DNA of 64,000 nt, from positions 404,821 through 468,820 of the forward strand of contig NZ_JAGEOJ010000008.1 in the NCBI RefSeq assembly GCF_017573505.1, written 5' to 3'. A model generated the notes under the pieces. The model saw only the letters and a program-made list of their open reading frames with translations, had not been told where the DNA came from and ran no database searches. This document shows, piece after piece, positions 36,020 to 45,240 of this stretch (within the stretch, counting starts at the first letter, position 1; each line of letters starts with the position of its first letter). The DNA is from Actinomadura barringtoniae (GTDB taxonomy: Bacteria; Actinomycetota; Actinomycetes; Streptosporangiales; Streptosporangiaceae). The position numbers and the translations under genes were made by a program.

Positions 36020-36436
36020 TTACGGTGTCTCCTCGCGGAATCCGCCGGCCCAGAAAAGCACGAAGCACCCCGGAATCGGCGTCGGCCCCGACCGCCGCGC
36101 CGCCCGCCGGAACTCCCCCGGCGTCATCCCCACCTGCCGCTTGAACTTCGTCGTGAACGTCCCAAGACTGCTGAACCCCACCAGCATGCAGATCTCGGTC
36201 ACCGTCAGATTCGCCGACCTCAACAGCTCCTGAGCCCGCTCAACCCTCCGCCTGCTCAGATACTGCCCCGGCGTCTCCCCATAGACCTCGCGGAACACCT
36301 TGACGAAATAAGTGCGCGAGTACCCCGCCCGAGCCGCCACCGCAGCCAGGTCGAGCGGCTGCGCCCAGTCCCGGTCCATCGCGTCCTTGGCCAGCCTCAC
36401 CTGCCGCAACTGCCCGGTATCCACCGCCGTCCCCAT
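36020..36436 (-). CDS. AraC-family DNA-binding protein (HTH domain only)
   Basis: A 138-residue protein made almost only of the AraC DNA-binding domain: LDLAAVAARAGYSRTYFVKVFREVYGETPGQYLSRRRVERAQELL, LTVTEICMLVGFSSLGTFTTKFKRQ. It is short because the N-terminal sensor domain is lacking. ATG at 36436 has GGGGG upstream. It leads a likely two-gene unit with the VOC gene and may regulate it. Confidence 0.85.
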   Translation of the reverse strand: MGTAVDTGQLRQVRLAKDAMDRDWAQPLDLAAVAARAGYSRTYFVKVFREVYGETPGQYLSRRRVERAQELLRSANLTVTEICMLVGFSSLGTFTTKFKRQVGMTPGEFRRAARRSGPTPIPGCFVLFWAGGFREETP

Positions 36437-36488
36437 GCCCCCGATGCTGACGCAGGCGGCCCGTTCGGGGGAACGCGGAGCCGGACCG

Positions 36489-37064
36489 TCAGCGGGCGCC
36501 TGGCCAGGGGCCGGGTGGGGTGTGCTTGATGGTCTCGGGTTCGACCTTGACGTCGCAGACCCGGAAGCCGCGGGCCTGGTAGTTCTTGAGGGCGTAGGGG
36601 CCGTCGTTGGAGCAGGTGTGGACCCAGACGCGCTCGGTGGGCTTGCGGTCGGGCCAGCGTTCGGCGAGGTCCCAGGCGCGGGCGGCGCCGGTGGCCAGGA
36701 GGTGGCCGCCCAGGCCCTTGCCGCCGAACCTCGGGAGGAGGCCGAAGCAGGTGATCTCGACCTGGCCCTCGGGCTGGGGGTCCAGTTCGACGTAGCCGGC
36801 GGGGGTGCCGTGGACGCAGGCGATCCAGGTCTCCACGCCGGGGCGCTCCAGCCAGTTCTGCCACTGCTCGTACGACCAGGGCAGGCGGTCGGTCCAGTAC
36901 CAGTCACCGCCGACCGCGGTGTAGAGGAAGCGGCTCAGCTCCGGGCTGGGCTCCGAGGCGCGCACGATCTCAACGGGGACGTCGGGCTCGCGCGCGGAGC
37001 GCTGGTCGGAGCGTTCGCGCTGCTCCAGGTACCAGGTGGTCACGTCGATCTGACGGGTCGGCAT
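36489..37064 (-). CDS. GNAT-family N-acetyltransferase
   Basis: A 191-residue acetyltransferase. The acetyl-CoA-binding region reads ITCFGLLPRFGGKGLGGHLLATGAARAW, the standard R/Q-x2-G-x-G/A motif. Near the start there is a Trp-rich patch (GDWYWTDRLPWSYEQWQNWL). The substrate is unknown. ATG at 37064 has GGGGGG six bases upstream; a longer frame adds six residues and is not used. Confidence 0.85.
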   Translation of the reverse strand: MPTRQIDVTTWYLEQRERSDQRSAREPDVPVEIVRASEPSPELSRFLYTAVGGDWYWTDRLPWSYEQWQNWLERPGVETWIACVHGTPAGYVELDPQPEGQVEITCFGLLPRFGGKGLGGHLLATGAARAWDLAERWPDRKPTERVWVHTCSNDGPYALKNYQARGFRVCDVKVEPETIKHTPPGPWPGAR

Positions 37065-37144
37065 GAGATTCCCCCCAAACATGACACCGCCGTGCCTCGG
37101 GGCCCACAGGGGACACCGGAGACACGGCGGGGTGTGTGTCTTGA

Positions 37145-38608
37145 TCAGGCTATCGGACGCGCCGTCGGGAGGATGGGGTACGGAAGTGATGTTTCACCCG
37201 AAAGGAACTTGTCCACTCCGTGAGCGGCAGCCCGCCCTTCCGCTATCGCCCACACGATGAGGGACTGGCCGCGGCCCATGTCGCCCGCGACGAAGACCCC
37301 GTCGACCGAGGTCTTGTAGTCCTTGTCGCGCACGACGTTGCCGCGCTGGTCGAGCTCGACGCCGAGCTGCTCCAGCAGCCCCTCCTTCTGCGGGCCGAGG
37401 AAGCCCATCGCGAGGGTGACCAGTTCGGCCGGGATCTCGCGCTCGGTGCCCGGGATCGGCTTGAAGCCGTTCGCCGGGCCCTCGACCTCCACGAGCCTGA
37501 GCGCGCGGACGTTGCCGTCCTCGTCGCCCACGAACTCGCTGGTGGAGACCGCGTAGACCCGGTCGCCGCCCATGTCGGCGAGCTCCTCGTGGGCGCTCTC
37601 CATCTTGAACAGCATCGGGTACGTCGGCCACGGCTGGGCGTCGGGGCGCGACGCGGGCGGCTGCGGCATGATCTCCAGCTGGGTGACCGAGGCGGCCTCC
37701 TGCCGGATCGCGGTGCCGATGCAGTCGGCGCCGGTGTCGCCGCCGCCGATGACCACCACGTGCTTGCCCTTGGCCGAGATGGGCGACACGTCGTAGTCGC
37801 CCTCCTGCACCTTGTTGGCCGGGGGCAGGTACTCCATGGCCTGGTAGATGCCCTTGAGCTCACGGCCCGGCACGGGCAGGTCGCGCCAGGCGGTGGCGCC
37901 CCCGGCGAGCACGACCGCGTCGTAGCGCGACCGCAGCTCGTCGCCGGTGACGTCCACGCCCGCGTTCACCGAGGTCTTGAAGTCGGTGCCCTCGGCGCGC
38001 ATCTGCGAGACGCGCCGGTCGACATGCCGCTTCTCCATCTTGAACTCGGGGATGCCGTAGCGCAGCAGCCCGCCGACGCGGTCGGCGCGCTCGTACACCT
38101 TCACGTCATGCCCGGCGCGGGTGAGCTGCTGGGCGGCGGCCAGGCCCGCGGGCCCGGAGCCGATCACGGCCACCTTCCTGCCGGTCTTCACCTCGGGCGG
38201 CTGCGGGCGCACCCAGCCCTCGGACCAGGCGCGGTCGATGATCTCGACCTCGACCCGCTTGATCGCCACCGGGTCCTGGTTGATGCCGAGCACGCAGGCG
38301 CTCTCGCACGGCGCCGGGCACAGCCGCCCGGTGAACTCCGGGAAGTTGTTGGTGGCGTGCAGCCGCTCGATCGCCTCCCGCCAGTCCTGCCGGTAGACCA
38401 GGTCGTTCCACTCGGGGATCAGGTTGCCGAGCGGGCAGCCCTGGTGGCAGAACGGGATGCCGCAGTCCATGCAGCGGCTGGCCTGCTTCTCCAGCCGGTC
38501 GTTGCCGAAGTTCTCGTAGACCTCCGACCAGCTCTTGATCCGTACGTCGACCGGGCGGCGCTTGGGCAGCTCCCGCTGCACGGTCAGGAAACCCTTCGGG
38601 TCAGCCAT
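37145..38608 (-). CDS. gltD: glutamate synthase small subunit
   Basis: A 487-residue FAD/NADPH-linked subunit that supplies electrons to the large subunit. An N-terminal cluster-binding region is present (SRCMDCGIPFCHQGCPLGN, then RLCPAPCESACVLGI), followed by the FAD-binding GSGPAGLAAAQQL and NADPH-binding IGGGDTGADC. Fourteen bases after the gltB stop, the usual gltBD arrangement. Full length. Confidence 0.96.
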   Translation of the reverse strand: MADPKGFLTVQRELPKRRPVDVRIKSWSEVYENFGNDRLEKQASRCMDCGIPFCHQGCPLGNLIPEWNDLVYRQDWREAIERLHATNNFPEFTGRLCPAPCESACVLGINQDPVAIKRVEVEIIDRAWSEGWVRPQPPEVKTGRKVAVIGSGPAGLAAAQQLTRAGHDVKVYERADRVGGLLRYGIPEFKMEKRHVDRRVSQMRAEGTDFKTSVNAGVDVTGDELRSRYDAVVLAGGATAWRDLPVPGRELKGIYQAMEYLPPANKVQEGDYDVSPISAKGKHVVVIGGGDTGADCIGTAIRQEAASVTQLEIMPQPPASRPDAQPWPTYPMLFKMESAHEELADMGGDRVYAVSTSEFVGDEDGNVRALRLVEVEGPANGFKPIPGTEREIPAELVTLAMGFLGPQKEGLLEQLGVELDQRGNVVRDKDYKTSVDGVFVAGDMGRGQSLIVWAIAEGRAAAHGVDKFLSGETSLPYPILPTARPIA

Positions 38609-38622
38609 CTAGGAGCCCCCTC

Positions 38623-41600
38623 TCAGCTCTGCGCGGCGGCCATGATGGCCTCGTCGACGTCGCGCCCCTCGGCCTCGGCCTGCGCCTTGGCGTCGAGCAC
38701 CCGCTTGTAGTCCCGCGGCATGATCTTGGTGATGCGGGCCAGCGCCTCGTCCCAGTGGGCCAGCAGCTTCTCGGCCACCGTGGACCCGGTCTCGGCGAAA
38801 TGCCCCTCGACGGCCGTCCGCAGGAAGTCGCGGTCGGCGTCGTCGAGCGGCTCCAGCTCGACCATCTCCGGGTTGACCCGTTCGGTCGCCAGGTCGAGCA
38901 CGTAGGCGATGCCGCCCGACATGCCGGCCGCCACGTTCCGCCCGGTCGGGCCGAGGATGACGGCCCGCCCGCCGGTCATGTACTCCAGCGCGTGGTCGCC
39001 GACGCCCTCGACGATGGCGGTCGCGCCCGAGTTGCGGACGCAGAACCGTTCGCCGACCACGCCCCGGGCGAACAGCTCGCCCGAGGTGGCGCCGTAGAGG
39101 ATCACGTTGCCGCCGATGATCTGCGTCTCGGCCTCGAACACCGCGTCCTGCGGCGGGCGAACGGTGACGCGGCCGCCGGACAGGCCCTTGGCGACGTAGT
39201 CGTTGGCGTCGCCGACCAGCCGCAGCGTGATGCCGCGCGGGACGAACGCGCCGAACGACTGGCCGGCCGAACCGGTGAAGGTGACGTCGATCGTGTCGTC
39301 GGGCAGGCCCTCGCCGCCCCACTTCTTGGTCACCTCGTGGCCGAGCATGGTGCCGACCGTCCGGTTGACGTTGCGGATCGGCAGGTCCAGCTTCACCTTG
39401 TCGCCGAACGCGATGGCGCCCTCGGCGAGCTGGATCAGCGTGTTGTCCAGGGCCTTCTCCAGCCCGTGGTCCTGCCCGTTCACCTGGCGCATGGCGGCGC
39501 CGTCGGCGAGCTCGGGCTGGTGCAGGATCGGGGTCAGGTCGAGCCCGGCCGCCTTCCAGTGGTCCACGGCCTCGCGCATGTCGATCATCTCGACGTGCCC
39601 GATCGCCTCGTCCAGGGACCGGAAGCCCAGCGCCGCCAGGTACTCGCGTACCTCCTCGGCGATGAACTCGAAGAAGTTGACCACGTACTCGGCCTTGCCG
39701 CTGAAGCGCTCGCGCAGCACCGGGTTCTGCGTGGCGACGCCCACCGGGCAGGTGTCCAGGTGGCAGACCCGCATCATGATGCAGCCCGACACCACCAGCG
39801 GCGCGGTCGCGAAGCCGTACTCCTCGGCGCCGAGCAGCGCGGCGATGACGACGTCGCGGCCGGTCTTCATCTGCCCGTCGGTCTGCACGACGATCCGGTC
39901 GCGCAGCCCGTTCAGCAGCAGCGTCTGCTGGGTCTCGGCGAGGCCGAGCTCCCAGGGCGCGCCGGCGTGCTTCAGCGAGGTCAGCGGCGAGGCGCCGGTG
40001 CCGCCGTCGTGCCCGGAGATCAGCACCACGTCGGCGTGCGCCTTGGACACGCCCGCCGCGACCGTGCCGACCCCGACCTCGGCGACGAGCTTCACGTGCA
40101 CGCGCGCCGCCGGGTTGGCGTTCTTCAGGTCGTGGATGAGCTGCGCCAGGTCCTCGATCGAGTAGATGTCGTGGTGCGGCGGCGGCGAGATCAGGCCCAC
40201 GCCCGGCGTGGAGTGCCGGGTCCTGGCGATCCACGGATAGACCTTGTGCGCGGGCAGCTGCCCGCCCTCGCCGGGCTTGGCGCCCTGCGCCATCTTGATC
40301 TGGATGTCGTCGGCGTTGGTGAGGTACTCGCTCGTCACGCCGAACCGGCCCGAGGCCACCTGCTTGATCGCGCTGCGCCGCAGGTCGCCGTTGGCGTCCG
40401 GGGTGAAGCGGATCGGGTCCTCGCCGCCCTCGCCGGTGTTGGACTTGCCGCCGAGACGGTTCATCGCGATGGCGAGGGTCTCGTGCGCCTCGGCCGAGAT
40501 GGAGCCGTACGACATGGCGCCGGTCGAGAACCGCTTGACGATCTCCGAGACCGGCTCGACCTCGTCGATCGAGATCGGCTCCCGGTCGCCCTCCCTGAGC
40601 TTGAACAGCCCGCGGAGGGTCATGAGCTTCTCGGCCTGGTCGTCGACCTTGCCGGTGTACTCCTTGAAGATCTCGTACTTGCGGGTCCGGGTGGCGTGCT
40701 GCAGCTTGAACACCGTGTCCGGGTTGAACAGGTGCAGCTCGCCCTCGCGGCGCCACTGGTACTCGCCGCCGACCTCCAGGGTGCGGTGCGCGGCCTCGTT
40801 CCCGCCGGGCGGGTAGGCCTTCTTGTGCCGCTCGGCGACCTCGGCGGCCAGCACGTCGAAGCCGACGCCGCCGAGCCGGGAGGTGGTCCCGGTGAAGCAG
40901 CGGTCGATGACGCCCGCGCCGAGGCCGATCGCCTCGAAGATCTGCGCGCCGGTGTACGAGGCGACCGTGGACACGCCGATCTTCGACATGACCTTGAGGA
41001 CGCCCTTGCCGTACGCCTTGACCAGGTTGCGCGAGGCCGTCACCGGGTCCAGACCGTCGATCTGACCGGTCTTGATCAGGTCCTCGACCGTCTCCAGCGC
41101 CAGGTAGGGGTTGATCGCGGACGCGCCGTACCCGATGAGCAGCGCCATGTGGTGGCACTCGCGGGCCTCGGCGGTCTCGATCAGCAGACCGACCTGGGTG
41201 CGGGTCTTCTCCCGGATCAGGTGGTGGTGCACCGCGCCGGTGAGCAGCAGCGACGGGATCGGCGCCTTCTGGTGGTCGGAGCCGCGGTCGGACAGCACGA
41301 TGATCCGTGCGCCCGCCGAGATGGCCCGCGACACCTCCGAGCAGATCTCCTCGAGGCGGTGCTCGAGGGCCTCTCCCCCGCCGTTCACGTCGTACAGGCC
41401 GTGCACGACGTGGGCGTCCAGGTGCGGCAGCGAGCCCTCGTCGTTGATGTGGATGATCTTGGACAGCTCGTCGTTGTCCAGGATCGGGGTCGGCAGCACC
41501 AGGCGGCGGCACGACTCGGGGCCGGGCTCCAGCAGGTTGCCCTCGGGCCCGAGCGTGGACTGCAGGCTGGTGATCATCTCTTCGCGGATGGCGTCCAGCG

Positions 41601-43179
41601 GCGGGTTGGTCACCTGCGCGAACAGCTGCTTGAAGTAGTCGAACAGCATCCGCGGCCGCTCGGACAGCACGGCGAGCGGGGTGTCGGTGCCCATCGAGCC
41701 GATCGGCTCGGCGCCGGTACGGGCCATCGGGGTCAGGATGATCCGTTCTTCCTCCAGCGTGTAGCCGAAGGTCTGCTGGCGCTTCACCAGCGTCTCGTGC
41801 GTCGGGATCTCGCGCTCGCGCTGCGGCAGCTCCTCGAAGCGGACCAGGCCCTCGTGCAGCCACTCCTCGTAAGGGTGCTGCGCGGCCAGCTCGGCCTTGA
41901 CCTCGTCGTCCTCGACGATCCGCCCGGCCTCGGTGTCGACCAGGAAGATCTTGCCGGGCTGCAGGCGGCCCTTGCGCACGACCTTGTCGGCCGGGATGTC
42001 CAGCACGCCGGCCTCGGAGGCCAGCACGACGAAGCCCTCGTCGGTGACCCAGTAGCGGCCGGGGCGCAGGCCGTTGCGGTCCAGCACCGCGCCGACGACC
42101 GTGCCGTCGGTGAACGTGACGGACGCGGGGCCGTCCCAGGCCTCCATCAGCGTGGAGTGGAACTCGTAGAAGGCCCGCCGTTGCGGGTCCATCTCGCTGT
42201 GGTTCTCCCACGCCTCGGGGATCATCATCAGCACCGCGTGCGGCAGCGACCGGCCGCCCAGGTGCAGCAGTTCCAGGCACTCGTCGAACGAGGCGGTGTC
42301 GCTGGCCTCGATGTCGATCACCGGGTAGGTGCGGGCCAGGTCGCCGGGGATCAGGTCGGACTTCAGCAGCGCCTCGCGGGCGCGCATCCAGTTCCGGTTG
42401 CCCTTGACCGTGTTGATCTCGCCGTTGTGGGCGATGAAGCGGTACGGGTGGGCCAGCTCCCAGGCCGGGAAGGTGTTGGTCGAGAACCGCGAGTGCACCA
42501 GGCAGATGGCGCTGGCGAAGCGGCGGTCCGACAGGTCGGGGAAGAACGGCTCCAGCTGCGGGGTGGTCAGCATCCCCTTGTAGACGATGGTCCGGCTGGA
42601 CAGGCTCGGGAAGTAGACCTGCACGTCCTGCTCGGCGCGCTCGCGCATGCAGAAGACGGCGCGGTCGAGCTCCAGGCCGGTCGTGCCGGCGTGCGGGCCG
42701 GGCTCGGCCGGCGCCACGAACAGCTGCGCGAAGTGCGGCATGGCCTTGCGCGCCGCGGGCCCCGCGAACTCGGGGTCGTGCGGCAGCTCGCGCCAGCCGA
42801 GAACGGTCAGGCCCTCCTCGACGCACAGGGTCTCGACGTGGGCGATGGCGGCGGCCCGCTCGTCCCCGTCGGTGGGCAGGAAGGCGAGGCCGGCGGCGTA
42901 CGAGCCGGCCGCGGGCAGCGCGAAGTCGCAGACCTCGCGGAAGAACGCGTCGGGGATCTGGACGAGGATGCCCACCCCGTCGCCGTCATCGGGCTCGGCG
43001 CCCACCGCGCCGCGGTGGTCCAGGTTCTTCAGGACGGTCAGGGCGTTCTGAACGATGTCGTGGCTCTTACGGCCGTGCAGGTCGGCAACCATGCCGACGC
43101 CGCAGGCATCGTGCTCGTTGGCCCGGTCGTACAGCCCCTGGTTGCGAGGCAGGCCCGGAGTGAGGGCAGCAGAAGCCAT
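38623..43179 (-). CDS. gltB: glutamate synthase large subunit
   Basis: A 1518-residue enzyme that makes two glutamates from 2-oxoglutarate and glutamine. The N-terminal amidotransferase domain has Cys26 in DACGVGMVADLHGRK, followed by the central and FMN-binding domains (ISPPPHHDIYSIEDL). The 3Fe-4S cluster site is C-x5-C-x4-C (GCIMMRVCHLDTCPVG). A glxA-type C-terminal domain follows. ATG at 43179 has GGGAGGG five bases upstream; the further ATG at 43206 lacks this, so I use 43179. The start of the gltBD operon; a DasR-like palindrome lies upstream. Confidence 0.97.
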   Translation of the reverse strand: MASAALTPGLPRNQGLYDRANEHDACGVGMVADLHGRKSHDIVQNALTVLKNLDHRGAVGAEPDDGDGVGILVQIPDAFFREVCDFALPAAGSYAAGLAFLPTDGDERAAAIAHVETLCVEEGLTVLGWRELPHDPEFAGPAARKAMPHFAQLFVAPAEPGPHAGTTGLELDRAVFCMRERAEQDVQVYFPSLSSRTIVYKGMLTTPQLEPFFPDLSDRRFASAICLVHSRFSTNTFPAWELAHPYRFIAHNGEINTVKGNRNWMRAREALLKSDLIPGDLARTYPVIDIEASDTASFDECLELLHLGGRSLPHAVLMMIPEAWENHSEMDPQRRAFYEFHSTLMEAWDGPASVTFTDGTVVGAVLDRNGLRPGRYWVTDEGFVVLASEAGVLDIPADKVVRKGRLQPGKIFLVDTEAGRIVEDDEVKAELAAQHPYEEWLHEGLVRFEELPQREREIPTHETLVKRQQTFGYTLEEERIILTPMARTGAEPIGSMGTDTPLAVLSERPRMLFDYFKQLFAQVTNPPLDAIREEMITSLQSTLGPEGNLLEPGPESCRRLVLPTPILDNDELSKIIHINDEGSLPHLDAHVVHGLYDVNGGGEALEHRLEEICSEVSRAISAGARIIVLSDRGSDHQKAPIPSLLLTGAVHHHLIREKTRTQVGLLIETAEARECHHMALLIGYGASAINPYLALETVEDLIKTGQIDGLDPVTASRNLVKAYGKGVLKVMSKIGVSTVASYTGAQIFEAIGLGAGVIDRCFTGTTSRLGGVGFDVLAAEVAERHKKAYPPGGNEAAHRTLEVGGEYQWRREGELHLFNPDTVFKLQHATRTRKYEIFKEYTGKVDDQAEKLMTLRGLFKLREGDREPISIDEVEPVSEIVKRFSTGAMSYGSISAEAHETLAIAMNRLGGKSNTGEGGEDPIRFTPDANGDLRRSAIKQVASGRFGVTSEYLTNADDIQIKMAQGAKPGEGGQLPAHKVYPWIARTRHSTPGVGLISPPPHHDIYSIEDLAQLIHDLKNANPAARVHVKLVAEVGVGTVAAGVSKAHADVVLISGHDGGTGASPLTSLKHAGAPWELGLAETQQTLLLNGLRDRIVVQTDGQMKTGRDVVIAALLGAEEYGFATAPLVVSGCIMMRVCHLDTCPVGVATQNPVLRERFSGKAEYVVNFFEFIAEEVREYLAALGFRSLDEAIGHVEMIDMREAVDHWKAAGLDLTPILHQPELADGAAMRQVNGQDHGLEKALDNTLIQLAEGAIAFGDKVKLDLPIRNVNRTVGTMLGHEVTKKWGGEGLPDDTIDVTFTGSAGQSFGAFVPRGITLRLVGDANDYVAKGLSGGRVTVRPPQDAVFEAETQIIGGNVILYGATSGELFARGVVGERFCVRNSGATAIVEGVGDHALEYMTGGRAVILGPTGRNVAAGMSGGIAYVLDLATERVNPEMVELEPLDDADRDFLRTAVEGHFAETGSTVAEKLLAHWDEALARITKIMPRDYKRVLDAKAQAEAEGRDVDEAIMAAAQS

Positions 43180-43485
43180 CAACCCTCCCGTCGTCGTCGT
43201 TGTCACTGCCGGAGTCAGTGCAGTCCGGGACGACGTTGGCCCTGCTGCGGTGTGATGACATTACATCACTGCCGGGATCATGCCCGACACGACCAGATCG
43301 CGAAACTTCTCCGCACCGATCGCTTCGATGTCATCTCTGAGTGGTTTAGACCAGGATACCGGGGTGCGTTCCGGCCAAATCGCCCTGACCTCGGTGATCA
43401 TCGTCACCGAACGATCAGGTTTAAGGCGAAACGACCGTGAAGTGCACGAAACGGAGTTGCCGCTCCGGCCAGAATGAGCGTCCGC
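43180..43485. promoter_or_regulatory. gltB upstream region with DasR-like site
   Basis: No gene seen. AGTGGTTTAGACCAGG at 43340-43355 matches 13 of 16 bases of the DasR dre consensus (ACTGGTCTAGACCAGT), about 160 bases upstream of gltB. Moderately AT-rich for this genome (43255-43440), as a promoter region would be. Confidence 0.5.
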
Positions 43486-45198
43486 TCAGGAGCGTGCGGC
43501 GCGGCCGAGCACGGCGGGCGCCTTGCCGCCCTCGATGATCAGCGAGAGCAGCGTCTCGTCCTGCTCGTCGCCCTTGCCGTCCAGGCGCTGGGCCCAGGAG
43601 ACGACGGCGTAGTGACCCATCGCCAGGCCCCTGGCCATGCTGAACCCGTCGCCGAACCCGTCCGGCGGGTCGAGCGGCGCCACGAAACCGCCGCCGCGCC
43701 CGTTCCCCAGAACGTCCACGAAGTCGTTGGACTTCGCCGACCCGGCCAGGTTGAACACCACCACGGCCAGCGCGTACTGCTTCTTGCCGTCGACGTAGGT
43801 GGTCCGCGCCGCCTGCGTACATCCGTCCGCGCGTAGCCGCGTGGCCACCGCGTCGCCCCAGGCCGCCGCGGAACAGTCACGGTCCAATCGTTTGTCCGTA
43901 CGGGACAACTTGAGCTTGTCGACCGTGACGCTCGACGCCGACGAGGGGAACAGCTCCGCCGACGTCAACGGGGCCGCGTCCGCCGACCGCTGCGCGATCC
44001 TCGCATACGCCTTGGCCGACGCCGAACTGGAGTAGGACACCGGCGAAGGCCCACTGGACTCGGCCGGCGAGCCGTCTGCCGAAGCACTCGGTTTGGCCGT
44101 CCCACCGGAACGATCCACGATCACCAGCGCCCCGACGATCATGGCCACCACCACGGCGAGCACCCCCGCCGCGCCGAACAACGCCCCCGCCGAGGGCCCC
44201 CTCTTGGCCCGCCGCCCACCCGACCGCCGCTGCGGCGGAACAGGCTCCGCCCGCACCTCAGCCGCAACCCCCCGCCCCCGCGTTCCCTCAGGCCACGAGT
44301 CCGCCCCATCCGCGCCAGGCCCGCCAGGCCCGCCAGGCCCGCCAGGCAAGCCGGAGCCACCGGACGCCGCGGCCACACCGGCCGTGCCGGTCATGCCGGT
44401 CGACCCTTGACCACCGGTCGCGCCATACCCGCCGGTCGCACCAGGTCCGCCGGTCGTGCCGGGGCGGCCAGGCGACGTAGACGTTCCGGGACCGCCAGGC
44501 GCAGATGCCGCGCCGGGCAAGCCGGTCGTGCCGGGCGAGCCGTAGCCGCTGGACGCGCCGTACCCACCCGTCGCGCCGAGACCGCCAGATGCAGAAGACA
44601 CGCCAGGTGAGCCGGTCGTGCCGGGCAAGCCGTAGCCGCCGGACGCGGCGTACCCACCAGCAGTGCCGGGACCGCCGGACGCGCCGGGGCGGCCGGGCGA
44701 TGTAGGCGTTCCGGGGCGGCCGAAAGCGTCGGCGGTGCCGGACGCGGGCGAGTCTGGTCCACCGGGCGAGGCGGACCGGCCATACGCGTCGGACGCGGGG
44801 CGCATGCCAGGTCGCGCAGCAGACGGGCCATATGCGCCGGAAGTGTCTTGGCCGCCAGTCGCGCCGGCTGTGCCGGACACGCCAGGTGAGCCGGGCGCGC
44901 CGGGCGTGCTGGGTGAGCCGGGGCCGCGTAGGCCATATGTGCCGGAGGCGTCTTGGCCGGCGGATGGGGCGGGGGTGCCGGGGGCGGTGGGGAGGCCGGG
45001 GCCGTTGGGTGAGGCGGGGGGTTGTGGAGCCTGGTAGCGGTCGGGGTCCCGGCGGCTTTTGCCTTGGGGGCGGCCGCGGGTGGGCTGGCGGCGGGAGCCG
45101 CCTATGCGGCGGGGTGCGCCGGAACGGCCGCTCGAGCCGCGCCGCTGGCCGGGCCCGGTCGCCGGGCGGCCTTGGCGGCGGGGGTCATCGTGCTCCAC
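43486..45198 (-). CDS. one-TM protein with collagen-like N-domain and C-terminal domain shared with its neighbour
   Basis: A 570-residue type II membrane protein. Residues 1-50 are basic and Arg/Gly-rich. Residues about 60-300 are Gly/Pro/Ser/Ala-rich and collagen-like (repeats such as GLPGTTGSPG, ATGGYG, GGPGGPGGPG). A single hydrophobic segment lies at about 338-361. The C-terminal part (about 398-570) is the domain also found in the adjacent gene, with two Cys (442 and 460, DCSAAAWG and GCTQ) likely forming a disulfide outside. The predicted topology puts the collagen-like part inside the cell. Function unknown. The DNA repeat is highly GC-rich. Confidence 0.75.
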   Translation of the reverse strand: MEHDDPRRQGRPATGPGQRRGSSGRSGAPRRIGGSRRQPTRGRPQGKSRRDPDRYQAPQPPASPNGPGLPTAPGTPAPSAGQDASGTYGLRGPGSPSTPGAPGSPGVSGTAGATGGQDTSGAYGPSAARPGMRPASDAYGRSASPGGPDSPASGTADAFGRPGTPTSPGRPGASGGPGTAGGYAASGGYGLPGTTGSPGVSSASGGLGATGGYGASSGYGSPGTTGLPGAASAPGGPGTSTSPGRPGTTGGPGATGGYGATGGQGSTGMTGTAGVAAASGGSGLPGGPGGPGGPGADGADSWPEGTRGRGVAAEVRAEPVPPQRRSGGRRAKRGPSAGALFGAAGVLAVVVAMIVGALVIVDRSGGTAKPSASADGSPAESSGPSPVSYSSSASAKAYARIAQRSADAAPLTSAELFPSSASSVTVDKLKLSRTDKRLDRDCSAAAWGDAVATRLRADGCTQAARTTYVDGKKQYALAVVVFNLAGSAKSNDFVDVLGNGRGGGFVAPLDPPDGFGDGFSMARGLAMGHYAVVSWAQRLDGKGDEQDETLLSLIIEGGKAPAVLGRAARS

Positions 45199-45240
45199 GA
45201 GCCCGCAGACTACTGCCCGTAACGCTGTGACGTGGCGTTT

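Noticed and set aside
38755..43440. A 1561-residue open frame on the plus strand antisense to gltB
   Set aside because: No family motif; low-complexity Asp/Glu/Val/Gly composition of antisense GC-rich DNA; gltB is complete.
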